From: Betaproteobacteria bacterium
Lineage (GTDB): Bacteria > Pseudomonadota > Gammaproteobacteria > Burkholderiales > SG8-39
Assembly (NCBI GenBank): GCA_005884335.1
Contig: VBCJ01000285.1
Location: 1 to 9,978 of the forward strand
Direction: 5' to 3'
DNA length: 9,978 nt
Shown: piece by piece, positions 1-7,083 of the stretch
Layout of the letters: each line of letters begins with the position of its first letter
Numbering within the stretch: the first letter of the stretch is position 1
Translations under genes and position numbers: made by a program
The notes under the pieces: generated by a model
Told to the model about the DNA's origin: nothing
What the model saw: the letters and a program-made list of their open reading frames with translations, nothing else
The model's database searches: none

Positions 1-721
1 CGAACTGGCTGCGCGGCCGCTCGTAGATTTCGCGCGGCGTGCCGATCTGCTGGATATGGCCTTCGTTCATCACCGCGATCGAGTGCGACAGAGCGAGCGC
101 CTCGCTCTGGTCGTGAGTGACGTACACGGTCGTGATCCGGAGCTCCCGCTGCAGGCGCTTCAGCTCGAAGCGCATGCGCTCGCGCAGCTTCGCGTCGAGG
201 TTGGAGAGCGGCTCGTCGAGCAGGAGCAGCTGCGGCTCCATGACGAGCGCCCGCGCGAGCGCGAGGCGCTGCTGCTGCCCGCCGGAGAGCTTGGTCGCCT
301 CGCGGTCGGCAAGCTCATCGAGCTGCACCGCTCTGAGGACGCGCAGGACCTTGTCCCGAATTTCTTGCCCGGAAAACCTGCGGTCGCCGACCTCCAGCGG
401 AAAGGCCGCGTTCTGGAAGACATTCATGTGCGGCCAGATGGCGTAGGACTGGAACACCATGCCGAAGCCGCGCCGGTTGGGCGCGACGAAGACGTTGCGC
501 GTCGAAGAATACACCACGCGGTCGCCGACGCTGATCTCCCCTGCGCGCGGCCGCTCCAGGCCCGCGATCGAGCGCAGGGTCGTGGTCTTGCCGCAGCCGC
601 TCGGACCGAGCAGAGTGAACAGCTTCCCCTCCGGCACTTGGAATGTCACGTCCTGCGCGGCGCGCACGATCTGGCCGCGTTCGTTGGGGTATTCGGTGAA
701 AAGGCCTTCGACTTTCAGCAC
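1..721 (-). CDS. ABC importer ATP-binding subunit (PotA/FbpC/CysA type), 3' end beyond window
   Basis: Nucleotide-binding subunit that would power import through the permease encoded just upstream (735-2477), at the inner face of the cytoplasmic membrane. All core ABC motifs are visible in the 240 readable codons: Walker A GPSGCGKT at residues 39-46, Q-loop Gln91 (VFQSYAIWPH), signature LSGGQ at 145-149, Walker B LLLLDEP at 165-171, D-loop SNLD at 173-176 and switch histidine His203 in VYVTHDQ. This is the pattern of the iron(III)/polyamine/sulfate importer ATPases, which usually run to about 350 residues with a C-terminal regulatory TOBE domain; that part lies outside the window. I chose the GTG at 721 because GGAG lies 6 bases upstream and the homology begins there (LKVEGLFTEYP). 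The gap to the permease stop is 13 bp, so the two are co-transcribed. The substrate is not determined. Confidence 0.93.
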   Translation of the reverse strand, partial: MLKVEGLFTEYPNERGQIVRAAQDVTFQVPEGKLFTLLGPSGCGKTTTLRSIAGLERPRAGEISVGDRVVYSSTRNVFVAPNRRGFGMVFQSYAIWPHMNVFQNAAFPLEVGDRRFSGQEIRDKVLRVLRAVQLDELADREATKLSGGQQQRLALARALVMEPQLLLLDEPLSNLDAKLRERMRFELKRLQRELRITTVYVTHDQSEALALSHSIAVMNEGHIQQIGTPREIYERPRSQF

Positions 722-734
722 GCGATTCTCCGGA

Positions 735-2477
735 TCACTCCTTGACTCCGAATCTCTTGCCCAGCCACTGGGCGAGCATCACCAGGACGAACAGCGCCAG
801 GATGAACAGCACGCCCAGCGCCGACAGCTCCACGTACTGGCCGTTCTCCCACAATTCCCAGATGGTGATCGACAGGACCTCGGTGCCCGGGCTGTAGAGC
901 AGGATCGAGCTGGAGAGCTCGCGGATCGAGACGATCATCACGTAGATCCAGCCCGCGACGAGCCCGGGCTTCAAGAGCGGCAGGATGACGCGGCGAAACG
1001 TGGTGCCCCAGGACGCGCCACTCATCGCCGCCGATTCCTCGAGCTCCTTGTGGATCTGCAGCATCGAGGTCGTGTTGTAGCGCAGCCCGTAGGGCATGAA
1101 ACGAGTGACGTAGGCGATGAACATGATCCAGATCGTGCCGTAGATGCCGATATCGAAATTCAGATAGAAGATCATGATGGAAAGGCCCAGCACCAGACCG
1201 GGGAAGACCATCGGCAGCGAAGCGACGTTGTCGAGGAGCCAGCGTCCGGGGAGCTTGGTCTTGACGACGATCCAGCAGATGACGGAGGTCACGAGCATGA
1301 TCAGCGTCGCGCTGCCGAAGGAAAGGATCAGCGTGTTCCACACCGAGCGCGCGAGGTTCGGGTAGGTGAAGATGAAGCGGTAGGGGTCGAGAGTGAGGTT
1401 GTGCAGCGCCTGCCAGGAAGGCACCGAGTAAAACCTCTGGAACGACGACCACAGCAGCACCGCGAAAGGCAGCACCACGATCAGGAGGAAGTACACGATG
1501 AAGATCGCGGCGGCGAACCAGCGCCAGGGGCCGAGGTCGATTCTCCGCGGCCTGAAGCCCTTGCCGGTCATGGTCGCGTACTTGCTGCCGCGGCTCGACA
1601 GGCGCGACACGAAGTACACCCCGATGGTCGTGATCACGAGCAAGGTCATCCCGTACGCCGAGGCGAGACCGATCTGGCTGGGATAGCGGTGCACGGCCTG
1701 GTAGATCGCCGAGGTGAACACGTGGATCCCGACCGGGAGCCCGAGGAGCGCGGGCACCTCGAAGGACTCGATCGCGCGCACGAAGAGCATCAGCAGCGTC
1801 GCGAGGATCGCCGGCCAGGTGAGCTTGAGGGTCACCCGCCAGGCAACCTGGAAGATGTTCGCCCCGCTCATGGTGGCGGACTCCTCGAGCGCAGGGTCCA
1901 TCGCGCGGAAAGCGGCGGTCATCAGGAGGAAAGCCATGGGCGAATAGTGCAGGCCGTCGACCCAGATCATCCCCCACAGCGAATAGACGTTGAACAAAGG
2001 CCTCTCCAGCCCGAACCAGTTTTGCAGCGCGAGGTTGATGATGCCGATCTTGGGGCTGCCGAGCAGGATCCACGCGACCGTGAACAGGATGCCCGGGATG
2101 ATGAGCGGGATGATCGACAAGGCAAAGAAGAGCGTCTTGAAGGGCGTATTGGTGCGCTCGTTCATCCACGCGAGCGCCGTGCCCAGGACGAAAGCGAAGA
2201 CCGACGCTCCGACCGCAAACTGGACCGAATTCCAGAAGAGCCGCAGCGTTTCGCGCGAGCCGTAGGCCGAGGTGTAGTTGCCCAGCGTGAACTCGGCGGC
2301 CTTCGCCGCGGTCTGCGGCGTGAAGAAGCTCTGCCAGAGAAGGAACGCGAGCGGGACCACCGCGATGTAGATCGTGAACACCACGCACAGCCCGATCACG
2401 ATCCACTTCCAGTCGAGCGAGCGCAGCAGCGCGGCCGGGGCCGCCGTATTCATCGCGGGATAGCCCGCCGCCTGCAT
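735..2477 (-). CDS. Fused two-domain ABC transporter permease (iron(III)/FbpB-like family)
   Basis: Inner-membrane permease of 580 residues with two binding-protein-dependent transport domains in tandem, as in FbpB/SfuB-type proteins, so one chain forms the whole channel. Hydrophobic segments are spread through both halves (about 26-50, 85-104, 115-140, 170-190, 222-240, 275-292, then 320-345, 382-405, 418-440, 445-462, 503-525 and 550-570), consistent with about 12 helices. Each half carries an EAA loop that docks the ATPase: EESATMSGANIFQ from about 198 and EESAAMSGASWGTTF from about 480, both with the conserved glycine. The ATG at 2477 is chosen because it has a strong ribosome-binding site (AGGAGGAGG, about 2482-2491); the open frame extends further upstream, but that stretch (2478-2615) looks like promoter and leader. 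It precedes the ATPase gene by 13 bp. The periplasmic binding protein is not in the window, so it is either further left or encoded elsewhere. Substrate assignment from the family alone would be unsafe. Confidence 0.93.
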   Translation of the reverse strand: MQAAGYPAMNTAAPAALLRSLDWKWIVIGLCVVFTIYIAVVPLAFLLWQSFFTPQTAAKAAEFTLGNYTSAYGSRETLRLFWNSVQFAVGASVFAFVLGTALAWMNERTNTPFKTLFFALSIIPLIIPGILFTVAWILLGSPKIGIINLALQNWFGLERPLFNVYSLWGMIWVDGLHYSPMAFLLMTAAFRAMDPALEESATMSGANIFQVAWRVTLKLTWPAILATLLMLFVRAIESFEVPALLGLPVGIHVFTSAIYQAVHRYPSQIGLASAYGMTLLVITTIGVYFVSRLSSRGSKYATMTGKGFRPRRIDLGPWRWFAAAIFIVYFLLIVVLPFAVLLWSSFQRFYSVPSWQALHNLTLDPYRFIFTYPNLARSVWNTLILSFGSATLIMLVTSVICWIVVKTKLPGRWLLDNVASLPMVFPGLVLGLSIMIFYLNFDIGIYGTIWIMFIAYVTRFMPYGLRYNTTSMLQIHKELEESAAMSGASWGTTFRRVILPLLKPGLVAGWIYVMIVSIRELSSSILLYSPGTEVLSITIWELWENGQYVELSALGVLFILALFVLVMLAQWLGKRFGVKE

Positions 2478-2481
2478 CGAT

Positions 2482-2491
2482 CCTCCTCCTC
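2482..2491 (-). promoter_or_regulatory. Strong ribosome-binding site of the permease gene
   Basis: Read on the minus strand the bases just before the ATG at 2477 are AGGAGGAGG followed by ATCG. This purine block is an extended Shine-Dalgarno match and decides the permease start against the longer open frame and against the second ATG eight codons later. Confidence 0.8.
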
Positions 2492-2542
2492 GCGGATGCG
2501 CCGCCGCCTGTACGTCTCCCTGCCGGCGGTCATCGCTCGCGT

Positions 2543-2559
2543 GTTCCGTTATGTGGAAC
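2543..2559. promoter_or_regulatory. Possible operator: GTTCC-N7-GGAAC inverted repeat
   Basis: A perfect 5-bp inverted repeat with a 7-bp centre reads GTTCCGTTATGTGGAAC. It lies in the leader of the permease gene, roughly 20-37 bases downstream of the start point implied by the promoter at 2587-2615, a position suited to repression. Sites of this GTTCC/GGAAC form and spacing resemble those described for IclR-family regulators, but no regulator gene is visible here. A 5-bp arm can occur by chance, so this is a candidate only. Confidence 0.4.
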
Positions 2560-2586
2560 TCCGGTCCTGAGCGAGCAATGCGGCGC

Positions 2587-2615
2587 AATCTATCAACCGC
2601 GCTCGAAGGTGTCAA
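2587..2615 (-). promoter_or_regulatory. Sigma70-like promoter for the permease-ATPase pair
   Basis: On the minus strand a perfect -35 hexamer TTGACA (2615-2610) is followed after exactly 17 bases by TAGATT (2592-2587), which matches the -10 consensus at four of six positions. The implied start is near 2580, giving a leader of about 100 bases before the ATG at 2477. It sits 5 bp beyond the inverted repeat at 2620-2702, so the transporter pair would have its own promoter and not depend only on read-through from the HyuAB-like genes. Confidence 0.6.
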
Positions 2616-2702
2616 CGAAAAACCGGGGACAGACCACTATTTCCTCTGGCCATGCATTTCCTTTTCGTTCGATCAAAGGAAATGGTGGTCTGTCCCCGGT
2701 TT
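2616..2702 (-). terminator. Possible transcription terminator after the HyuAB-like genes
   Basis: Transcribed on the minus strand, the long inverted repeat makes a hairpin directly after the HyuB-like stop codon and is followed by TTTTT (2622-2618). This could stop transcription. The stem is longer and the loop larger than in usual intrinsic terminators, so the effect may be incidental to the repeat. Confidence 0.35.
2620..2702. repeat. Near-perfect inverted repeat of the GGGGACAGACCAC type (REP/MITE-like)
   Basis: Two 26-bp arms (2620-2645 and 2677-2702) pair throughout with a single T/G mismatch at 2638/2684 around a 31-base centre. Each arm begins AAACCGGGGACAGACCAC. From memory, this sequence recurs between genes in many betaproteobacterial genomes, often near REP-associated tyrosine transposases (IS200-like). 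That is recollection, not a search result. The heptamer ATTTCCT occurs at 2639-2645 and again at 2656-2662, so the right arm can also pair with the inner copy and form a smaller hairpin (2656-2663 with 2676-2683). The right arm overlaps the first base of the stop codon of the HyuB-like gene. No transposase gene is present. Confidence 0.8.
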
Positions 2703-4984
2703 CAGCGAATATCGAGCTCGATGTCGCGCAGAACCGGGTCGTCGGTGCGCGCGACCTCGTTTTCCACGAGCGCGCCGCATCCGGGGCAGGAGAACTGGCG
2801 GAATACCGGCCGCTCGTCTATGTAGCGCCGGTAGTCGCCGATGTTGGGGTTGGCGGTGTTAACGTCCGATTCGCGCCGCACGCAGTGGTCCTTGTAGTTG
2901 TCGCGCACCGGGCCCAGGTCGGCAGCGCACTTTGCGCAGGCCGTGCGCAGGCCGCTGCCGTCGCGGCGCACGTCGAGATTTTCCGTGACGCGCGCGATTA
3001 TTTTCCCGTCGAGCTTTTGCACCGCGCCGTCTTTCCTGCGGTTCGCCTCGCGCCGCCCGGCGCGGAGCTTTGTCGTCGCCGGCGCATCGACACGCTCGTC
3101 GGAGGTGATGACCACGCCATAGATTTCGCGCGCCGCCTCGGCCGACACGGAGCGCTGCTCGATCACGTCATCGCGCACTTTTTCCGGATCGCGCTCGAGC
3201 GGATCGCCGAAGCCGCCCGCTGCGGACCAGATCACGGCGTAGACGTCGCCGGGCTTCTGGATGAAGTTTTCCTGACGGAGCGCAAGCGTCACCTCCTCGC
3301 CCTTCAGCTCCGCGATGTCGCCGGGAATCCGGCGCTGCTTCAGACGCTCGAAGATATCGGTCGCCCGCTTGAACTTGTATACGTTCACCGAGCCGGGGTA
3401 GCCCGCCATCATGCCCGGCGAAGTCGGGATCGCGTTGCCCGAGGACAGAGTGTCCTGCGTGATCGCGTCGGTGCGATGCGGAATGAAGCAGGACTCCGCC
3501 GAGAGCCCGCCTCGGAATTTTCCGGCACCGCCGGAATCGATCACTTCCTTGCGGTAAAGGAACAGCAGCGGAAAGGTCTGCTCGGTATGCTCGACGTTGG
3601 GGAGCTTGCAGATCGGCGTTCTCGACTGCCCGCCCGTTGAAATACCGTCTCCGGTTGAAAAGGCGCCGATCGCGCCTCCGATGGGGTCGACGAGGATGTA
3701 ACCGTAGCGCTCGCCCCACTGGTCGGTGCCGCGGAAAATCGTCGCCGGCCACTGGCTGGTGCCGCCGATGCACATGATGTCTTTGCGCATCTCGGGGTCC
3801 GCGTGGATCATCTTCGAGAGCACGTTGTACGCGGGGTAGAGCGAGATCTCCATGGCCTGGATCGGGGCGGTCGAGACCGAGGCCGGGAAATTGGCGCAGT
3901 TGAAAGTCCCCGGGGTCGGATCGAACTCGACATGGCGCAGCGCCCCGCCGATCGAGAAATACTGGTCCCAGCAAAGCAGCTGGTTGAACGCCACCATGAT
4001 CGCGCCGCGCCAGCCCGAGTAGGTCGCGTTCATCGCACCGTCCTGCGGGGCCGTGCCTTCGTTCTCGAAAATGAGCTTCACGCCTTGCTTGCGCAGCGTC
4101 AGGATCACTTGGTGCGTGCGCCGGTCGCCCGGGCGGCAGCATTCGACGTAACTGCGCTCGCGCCACACGCCGTCGGGCAGGCGCTTGAGCTTGTCGAGGA
4201 AGGCGCGCTCGCCGTTGTCGAGGATCTTGCGCATGACACCCTTCACGACCTCGGACCCGTAGCGCCTGATGAGCGAGCGCACCCGGTCGCGCGCGGTGAT
4301 GTTGCCGGCGAGCTGCGCCCGGAAGTCGAGCGCCACCGCCTCGGGCTTGCGCGAGGCCCTCAGATACAACTCCTCGATGTCGCGGCGGATCTCGTTTCCT
4401 TCCACGATCTTCACCGGCGGGATGCAGATGCCTTCCTCGAAGGCGTTCTCGGCCGAGCCGCAGAACGAAGACGGCGTGATGCCGCCGAGGTCGTACTGGT
4501 GCAGGCAATTGGTCACCCAGCAGAAGAGCTCCCCCTTCCAGAACACCGGGCAGATCAGCATCACGTCCTGCTGGTGCGCCGCGCCCACCCAGGGGTCGTT
4601 GGCGAGGAACATGTCGCCGTCCGCGATGCCGGGATTGTCGCTGCGGTATTCGAGGACCCACTTCACCTGCGTGTCGGTGACGCCCGACATGTACTGCATG
4701 TAAGGCCCGAAGTACACGAACTCGCCGTCCTCGGTGAGGATGGAAGGGTTGAGATCGAGCGCGTACATCGCAACGGGCGAACCGGACAGGCGCTGAATCG
4801 TGGCGCCGTGCTCCTCGTTGACGTGCCACAGGCTGTGGCGGATCACCTCGTAGGTGATCGGGTCGATGCTTTTAGCGCTCTTTCGATGCAACTTGAGCTT
4901 GGGCGAGATGGAAAGCTTCTTCGGCGGCACGTAGCCCATGTTCCGGCCGTCGAAGACAGCATCCTTCATTTCGCTTACTTTCAT
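2702..4984 (-). CDS. HyuB/acetone carboxylase alpha-type subunit with C-terminal cysteine-rich domain
   Basis: A 760-residue cytoplasmic subunit of the hydantoinase B/oxoprolinase family. It would work with the HyuA-like protein encoded just upstream in an ATP-driven hydrolysis or carboxylation. Family signatures include DPITYEVIRH (41-50), a metal-site-like NDPWVGAAHQQDVMLICPVFW stretch (129-149), GGTSQWPATIFRG (407-419), DSGGAGKFRGGLSAE (483-497), a glycine-rich IWSAAGGFGDPLERDP (585-600) and AAREIYGVVI (617-626). A basic linker (about 638-665) follows, then about 80 residues with Cys683, Cys686, Cys701, Cys733 and Cys736 (CAKC and CPGC), which resemble the small zinc-binding gamma subunit of acetone carboxylase. 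Many plain HyuB proteins are 520-600 residues and lack this part. The ATG at 4984 overlaps the upstream stop as ATGA, indicating translational coupling; the longer open frame to 5167 lies inside the HyuA-like gene and is ignored. Substrate unknown. Confidence 0.93.
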   Translation of the reverse strand: MKVSEMKDAVFDGRNMGYVPPKKLSISPKLKLHRKSAKSIDPITYEVIRHSLWHVNEEHGATIQRLSGSPVAMYALDLNPSILTEDGEFVYFGPYMQYMSGVTDTQVKWVLEYRSDNPGIADGDMFLANDPWVGAAHQQDVMLICPVFWKGELFCWVTNCLHQYDLGGITPSSFCGSAENAFEEGICIPPVKIVEGNEIRRDIEELYLRASRKPEAVALDFRAQLAGNITARDRVRSLIRRYGSEVVKGVMRKILDNGERAFLDKLKRLPDGVWRERSYVECCRPGDRRTHQVILTLRKQGVKLIFENEGTAPQDGAMNATYSGWRGAIMVAFNQLLCWDQYFSIGGALRHVEFDPTPGTFNCANFPASVSTAPIQAMEISLYPAYNVLSKMIHADPEMRKDIMCIGGTSQWPATIFRGTDQWGERYGYILVDPIGGAIGAFSTGDGISTGGQSRTPICKLPNVEHTEQTFPLLFLYRKEVIDSGGAGKFRGGLSAESCFIPHRTDAITQDTLSSGNAIPTSPGMMAGYPGSVNVYKFKRATDIFERLKQRRIPGDIAELKGEEVTLALRQENFIQKPGDVYAVIWSAAGGFGDPLERDPEKVRDDVIEQRSVSAEAAREIYGVVITSDERVDAPATTKLRAGRREANRRKDGAVQKLDGKIIARVTENLDVRRDGSGLRTACAKCAADLGPVRDNYKDHCVRRESDVNTANPNIGDYRRYIDERPVFRQFSCPGCGALVENEVARTDDPVLRDIELDIR

Positions 4985-7083
4985 GCCTGTTTCCCGAAAT
5001 TGATTTCGAAATTGCCGAAGGCGTCCACCTTGAGCCAGCGCTCCGGATGCACGACGACCGTGGTGTCGGTCGTTTCGATCACCGCCGGGCCCCTGATGCG
5101 GTTTCCCGGGACGAGCAGCGCTCCGTCGTAAATCGGCGTGGCCACCGCTTTCTTCAGATCGGCCCAATAGATACTACGCTTGCCGCTCGCCGCCTTTGGA
5201 CTGATCTTCGCGTTGAGTTTTTTCGTCGCCGAGAGCTTCGGCCTGGGCGTCGCGGCGGTGGCGCGAACGCGCAGCGTCACGATCTCCAGGCGCGCCTCGC
5301 CGTAGGACGAACCGCTCCCGTACAACTGCTCGTAGCGCGCATAGAAGCGCTGATGCAGCGGTCCCCAGAGCGCACCGCTGACGCGCTTCTCCGGCAGCAT
5401 CACCTCGAGCTCGTTGATCTGTCCCTTGTGGCGCATGTCGAGCGAGAACTGATAGTGCCGCCGCGGCCCGGCGATGCCGTCGCGGTCCATCTGTTCGTTC
5501 GCCCTTTTTTCCAGTGCCTCGAGCGAGGCGTTCACCCGCCCCGCATCGAACGGGCTCGCCTGGATGTCGACCTGCTCGTAGACGTGCAGGATGTCGGCGG
5601 AGGCGGCGCCGAAGGCGCACCAGGTCGAGGCGATCTCCTTCTGCGGGACGATCACTTTTTGCACCCCGAGCTCGCGCGCGAAGACGCCCGCGTGCGCCGG
5701 GCCCGCGCCGCCGAAGGCGAACAGCACGAACTCGCGCGGGTCGAAGCCTTTCTCCACGGTCGTCTTGCGGATGATGTCGGCCATCTTGAACTCGGCGATC
5801 CTGGCGATGCCGCTCGCGGCCTGCATGATCGAAAGGCCGAGCGCCGAGGCGATGCGCTGCACCGAGTCCACCGCCTTCTTCCTGTCGAGCTTGATGCGCC
5901 CGCCGAGAAAGTTGTCCGGGTTTATGGTGCCGAGGACCACGTCCGCATCCGTCACGGTCGCGATCGTTCCGCCCTTGCCGTAGCAGACCGGCCCCGGATC
6001 GGCGCCCGCCGACTCCGGCCCCACCGCGAGCGTCTTCGCGGCCGGATCGACGCGCGCGAGCGATCCGCCGCCCGAGCCGATCGCCTGGATGTCGACCTTG
6101 GGCAGGAAATATTCGTACTGCGCGACATTGGAAACGAAGGAGTAGGCGGGCTGTCCGCCGTAGATGATTCCGACATCGAAAGACGTTCCGCCCATGTCGG
6201 TCGTGATGATGTTGGGGCAGCCCATGAGGCGCCCGAGGTAGAGCGAGCCCGTGACCCCGGACACGGGGCCGGAGTCGAGCGTCAGGAGCGGCGACTCGAT
6301 CGCCAGGTCCACCGAGATCGAGCCGCCGCCGCACTGCGTAATCTGCAGCGGCTGCCGGTAGCCGGACTTTTTCAACTGCTCGTCCAGATTGGCCAGATAT
6401 TTCGCCATCACCGGCCCGATGTAGGCGTTCAACGCGGTCGCGGTGACGCGCTCGTACTCGCCCCACCTGGGCGCGATATCGGTCGAGCAAGAGACAAAAA
6501 GAGTTGGCGCGATTTTTCCGATCATCTCCTTCACGCGCTGCTCGTGCTGCGGATACTTGAACGACCAGAGAAAACAGACGCCGATCGCCTCGACGCCCTG
6601 CTCCACCAGGCGCCGGATCGCGTCTTCCGCCTGGGATTCGTTGAGCGGCACGACCACCTCGCCGAAGCAGTCGACGCGCTCCGACACCCCCTCGATCAAG
6701 CGCTTGGGCACGATGGGCACCGGCTTCTGGCTCGAGGGAAAGTGAACCACCCTGGCGATGTCCCGCGAGGAAACGCCGCGCGAGCCGCGCATGATGTGGA
6801 TCGCGTCTTCGTGGCCGTGCGTCGTGATCAGGCCGACGCGCGCGCCTTTTCTCTGGATGAGCGCGTTCGTTCCGACCGTGGTGCCGTGGGTGAGCACCGC
6901 GATCTCGCCGCAGAACTGTTCGAACGAAAGCCCGAGCCGCTCGGCCGCCACGCGCATCGCCGCGATCATGCCCTCGGCGAAATTGCCCGGCGTCGAGGGC
7001 GCCTTGGTCGCGGTGATGCCGCCGCCGCGCCCGAGCACCACGCAATCGGTAAACGTGCCGCCGATGTCCACGCCCGGAATCAT
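4981..7083 (-). CDS. HyuA/acetone carboxylase beta-type ATP-binding subunit
   Basis: A 700-residue subunit of the hydantoinase A/oxoprolinase family, within the normal 680-720 range. It should bind and cleave ATP to activate the substrate or bicarbonate for its HyuB-like partner. ASKHA-type phosphate loops are clear: GVDIGGTFTD (4-13), THGTTVGTNALIQRKG (65-80) and TTDMGGTSFD (294-303). Other hallmarks are DSGPVSGVTG (270-279), IGSGGGSLARVD (335-346), ESAGADPGPVCYG (357-369), FAFGGAGPAHAG (455-466) and STWCAFGAASAD (486-497). The ATG at 7083 is the only start that keeps family sequence; the open frame further upstream is antisense to the oxidoreductase gene. The protein starts just three residues before GVDIGG, so the first strand is slightly short. 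No ribosome-binding site is evident, and the start overlaps a divergent gene by 20 bp. The original 5' end may therefore have been lost in a rearrangement. Confidence 0.92.
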   Translation of the reverse strand: MIPGVDIGGTFTDCVVLGRGGGITATKAPSTPGNFAEGMIAAMRVAAERLGLSFEQFCGEIAVLTHGTTVGTNALIQRKGARVGLITTHGHEDAIHIMRGSRGVSSRDIARVVHFPSSQKPVPIVPKRLIEGVSERVDCFGEVVVPLNESQAEDAIRRLVEQGVEAIGVCFLWSFKYPQHEQRVKEMIGKIAPTLFVSCSTDIAPRWGEYERVTATALNAYIGPVMAKYLANLDEQLKKSGYRQPLQITQCGGGSISVDLAIESPLLTLDSGPVSGVTGSLYLGRLMGCPNIITTDMGGTSFDVGIIYGGQPAYSFVSNVAQYEYFLPKVDIQAIGSGGGSLARVDPAAKTLAVGPESAGADPGPVCYGKGGTIATVTDADVVLGTINPDNFLGGRIKLDRKKAVDSVQRIASALGLSIMQAASGIARIAEFKMADIIRKTTVEKGFDPREFVLFAFGGAGPAHAGVFARELGVQKVIVPQKEIASTWCAFGAASADILHVYEQVDIQASPFDAGRVNASLEALEKRANEQMDRDGIAGPRRHYQFSLDMRHKGQINELEVMLPEKRVSGALWGPLHQRFYARYEQLYGSGSSYGEARLEIVTLRVRATAATPRPKLSATKKLNAKISPKAASGKRSIYWADLKKAVATPIYDGALLVPGNRIRGPAVIETTDTTVVVHPERWLKVDAFGNFEINFGKQA
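7064..7083. other. Head-to-head gene junction, probable rearrangement breakpoint
   Basis: The start codons of the minus-strand HyuA-like gene (7083) and the plus-strand dehydrogenase (7064, or 7082) overlap. Up to about 7072 the bases encode the HyuA GVDIGG motif on the minus strand. From about 7074 they encode the GIMG turn of the dehydrogenase on the plus strand. Neither side has a promoter or ribosome-binding site, and both proteins lack residues expected before this point. The short repeat GCCC-N8-GGGC spans it. Confidence 0.6.

Noticed and set aside
459..2570. Very long plus-strand open frame (703 codons) opposite the ABC genes
   Set aside because: It is rich in Arg, His, Asp, Glu and Gln with no domain, and lies opposite a permease and ATPase with full family motifs. 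This is the usual antisense shadow in high-GC DNA.
2616..2702. CRISPR or tandem repeat array at the inverted repeat
   Set aside because: There are only two arms in inverted orientation, with no regular spacers and no cas genes.
2609..3640. 343-codon plus-strand open frame starting in the intergenic region
   Set aside because: No ribosome-binding site and no family resemblance; it is antisense to the HyuB-like gene.
6758..7063. Longer N-terminus of the dehydrogenase (start at 6758)
   Set aside because: This part is antisense to the HyuA-like gene and contains no Rossmann strand; it does not restore the missing GFIGLG start.
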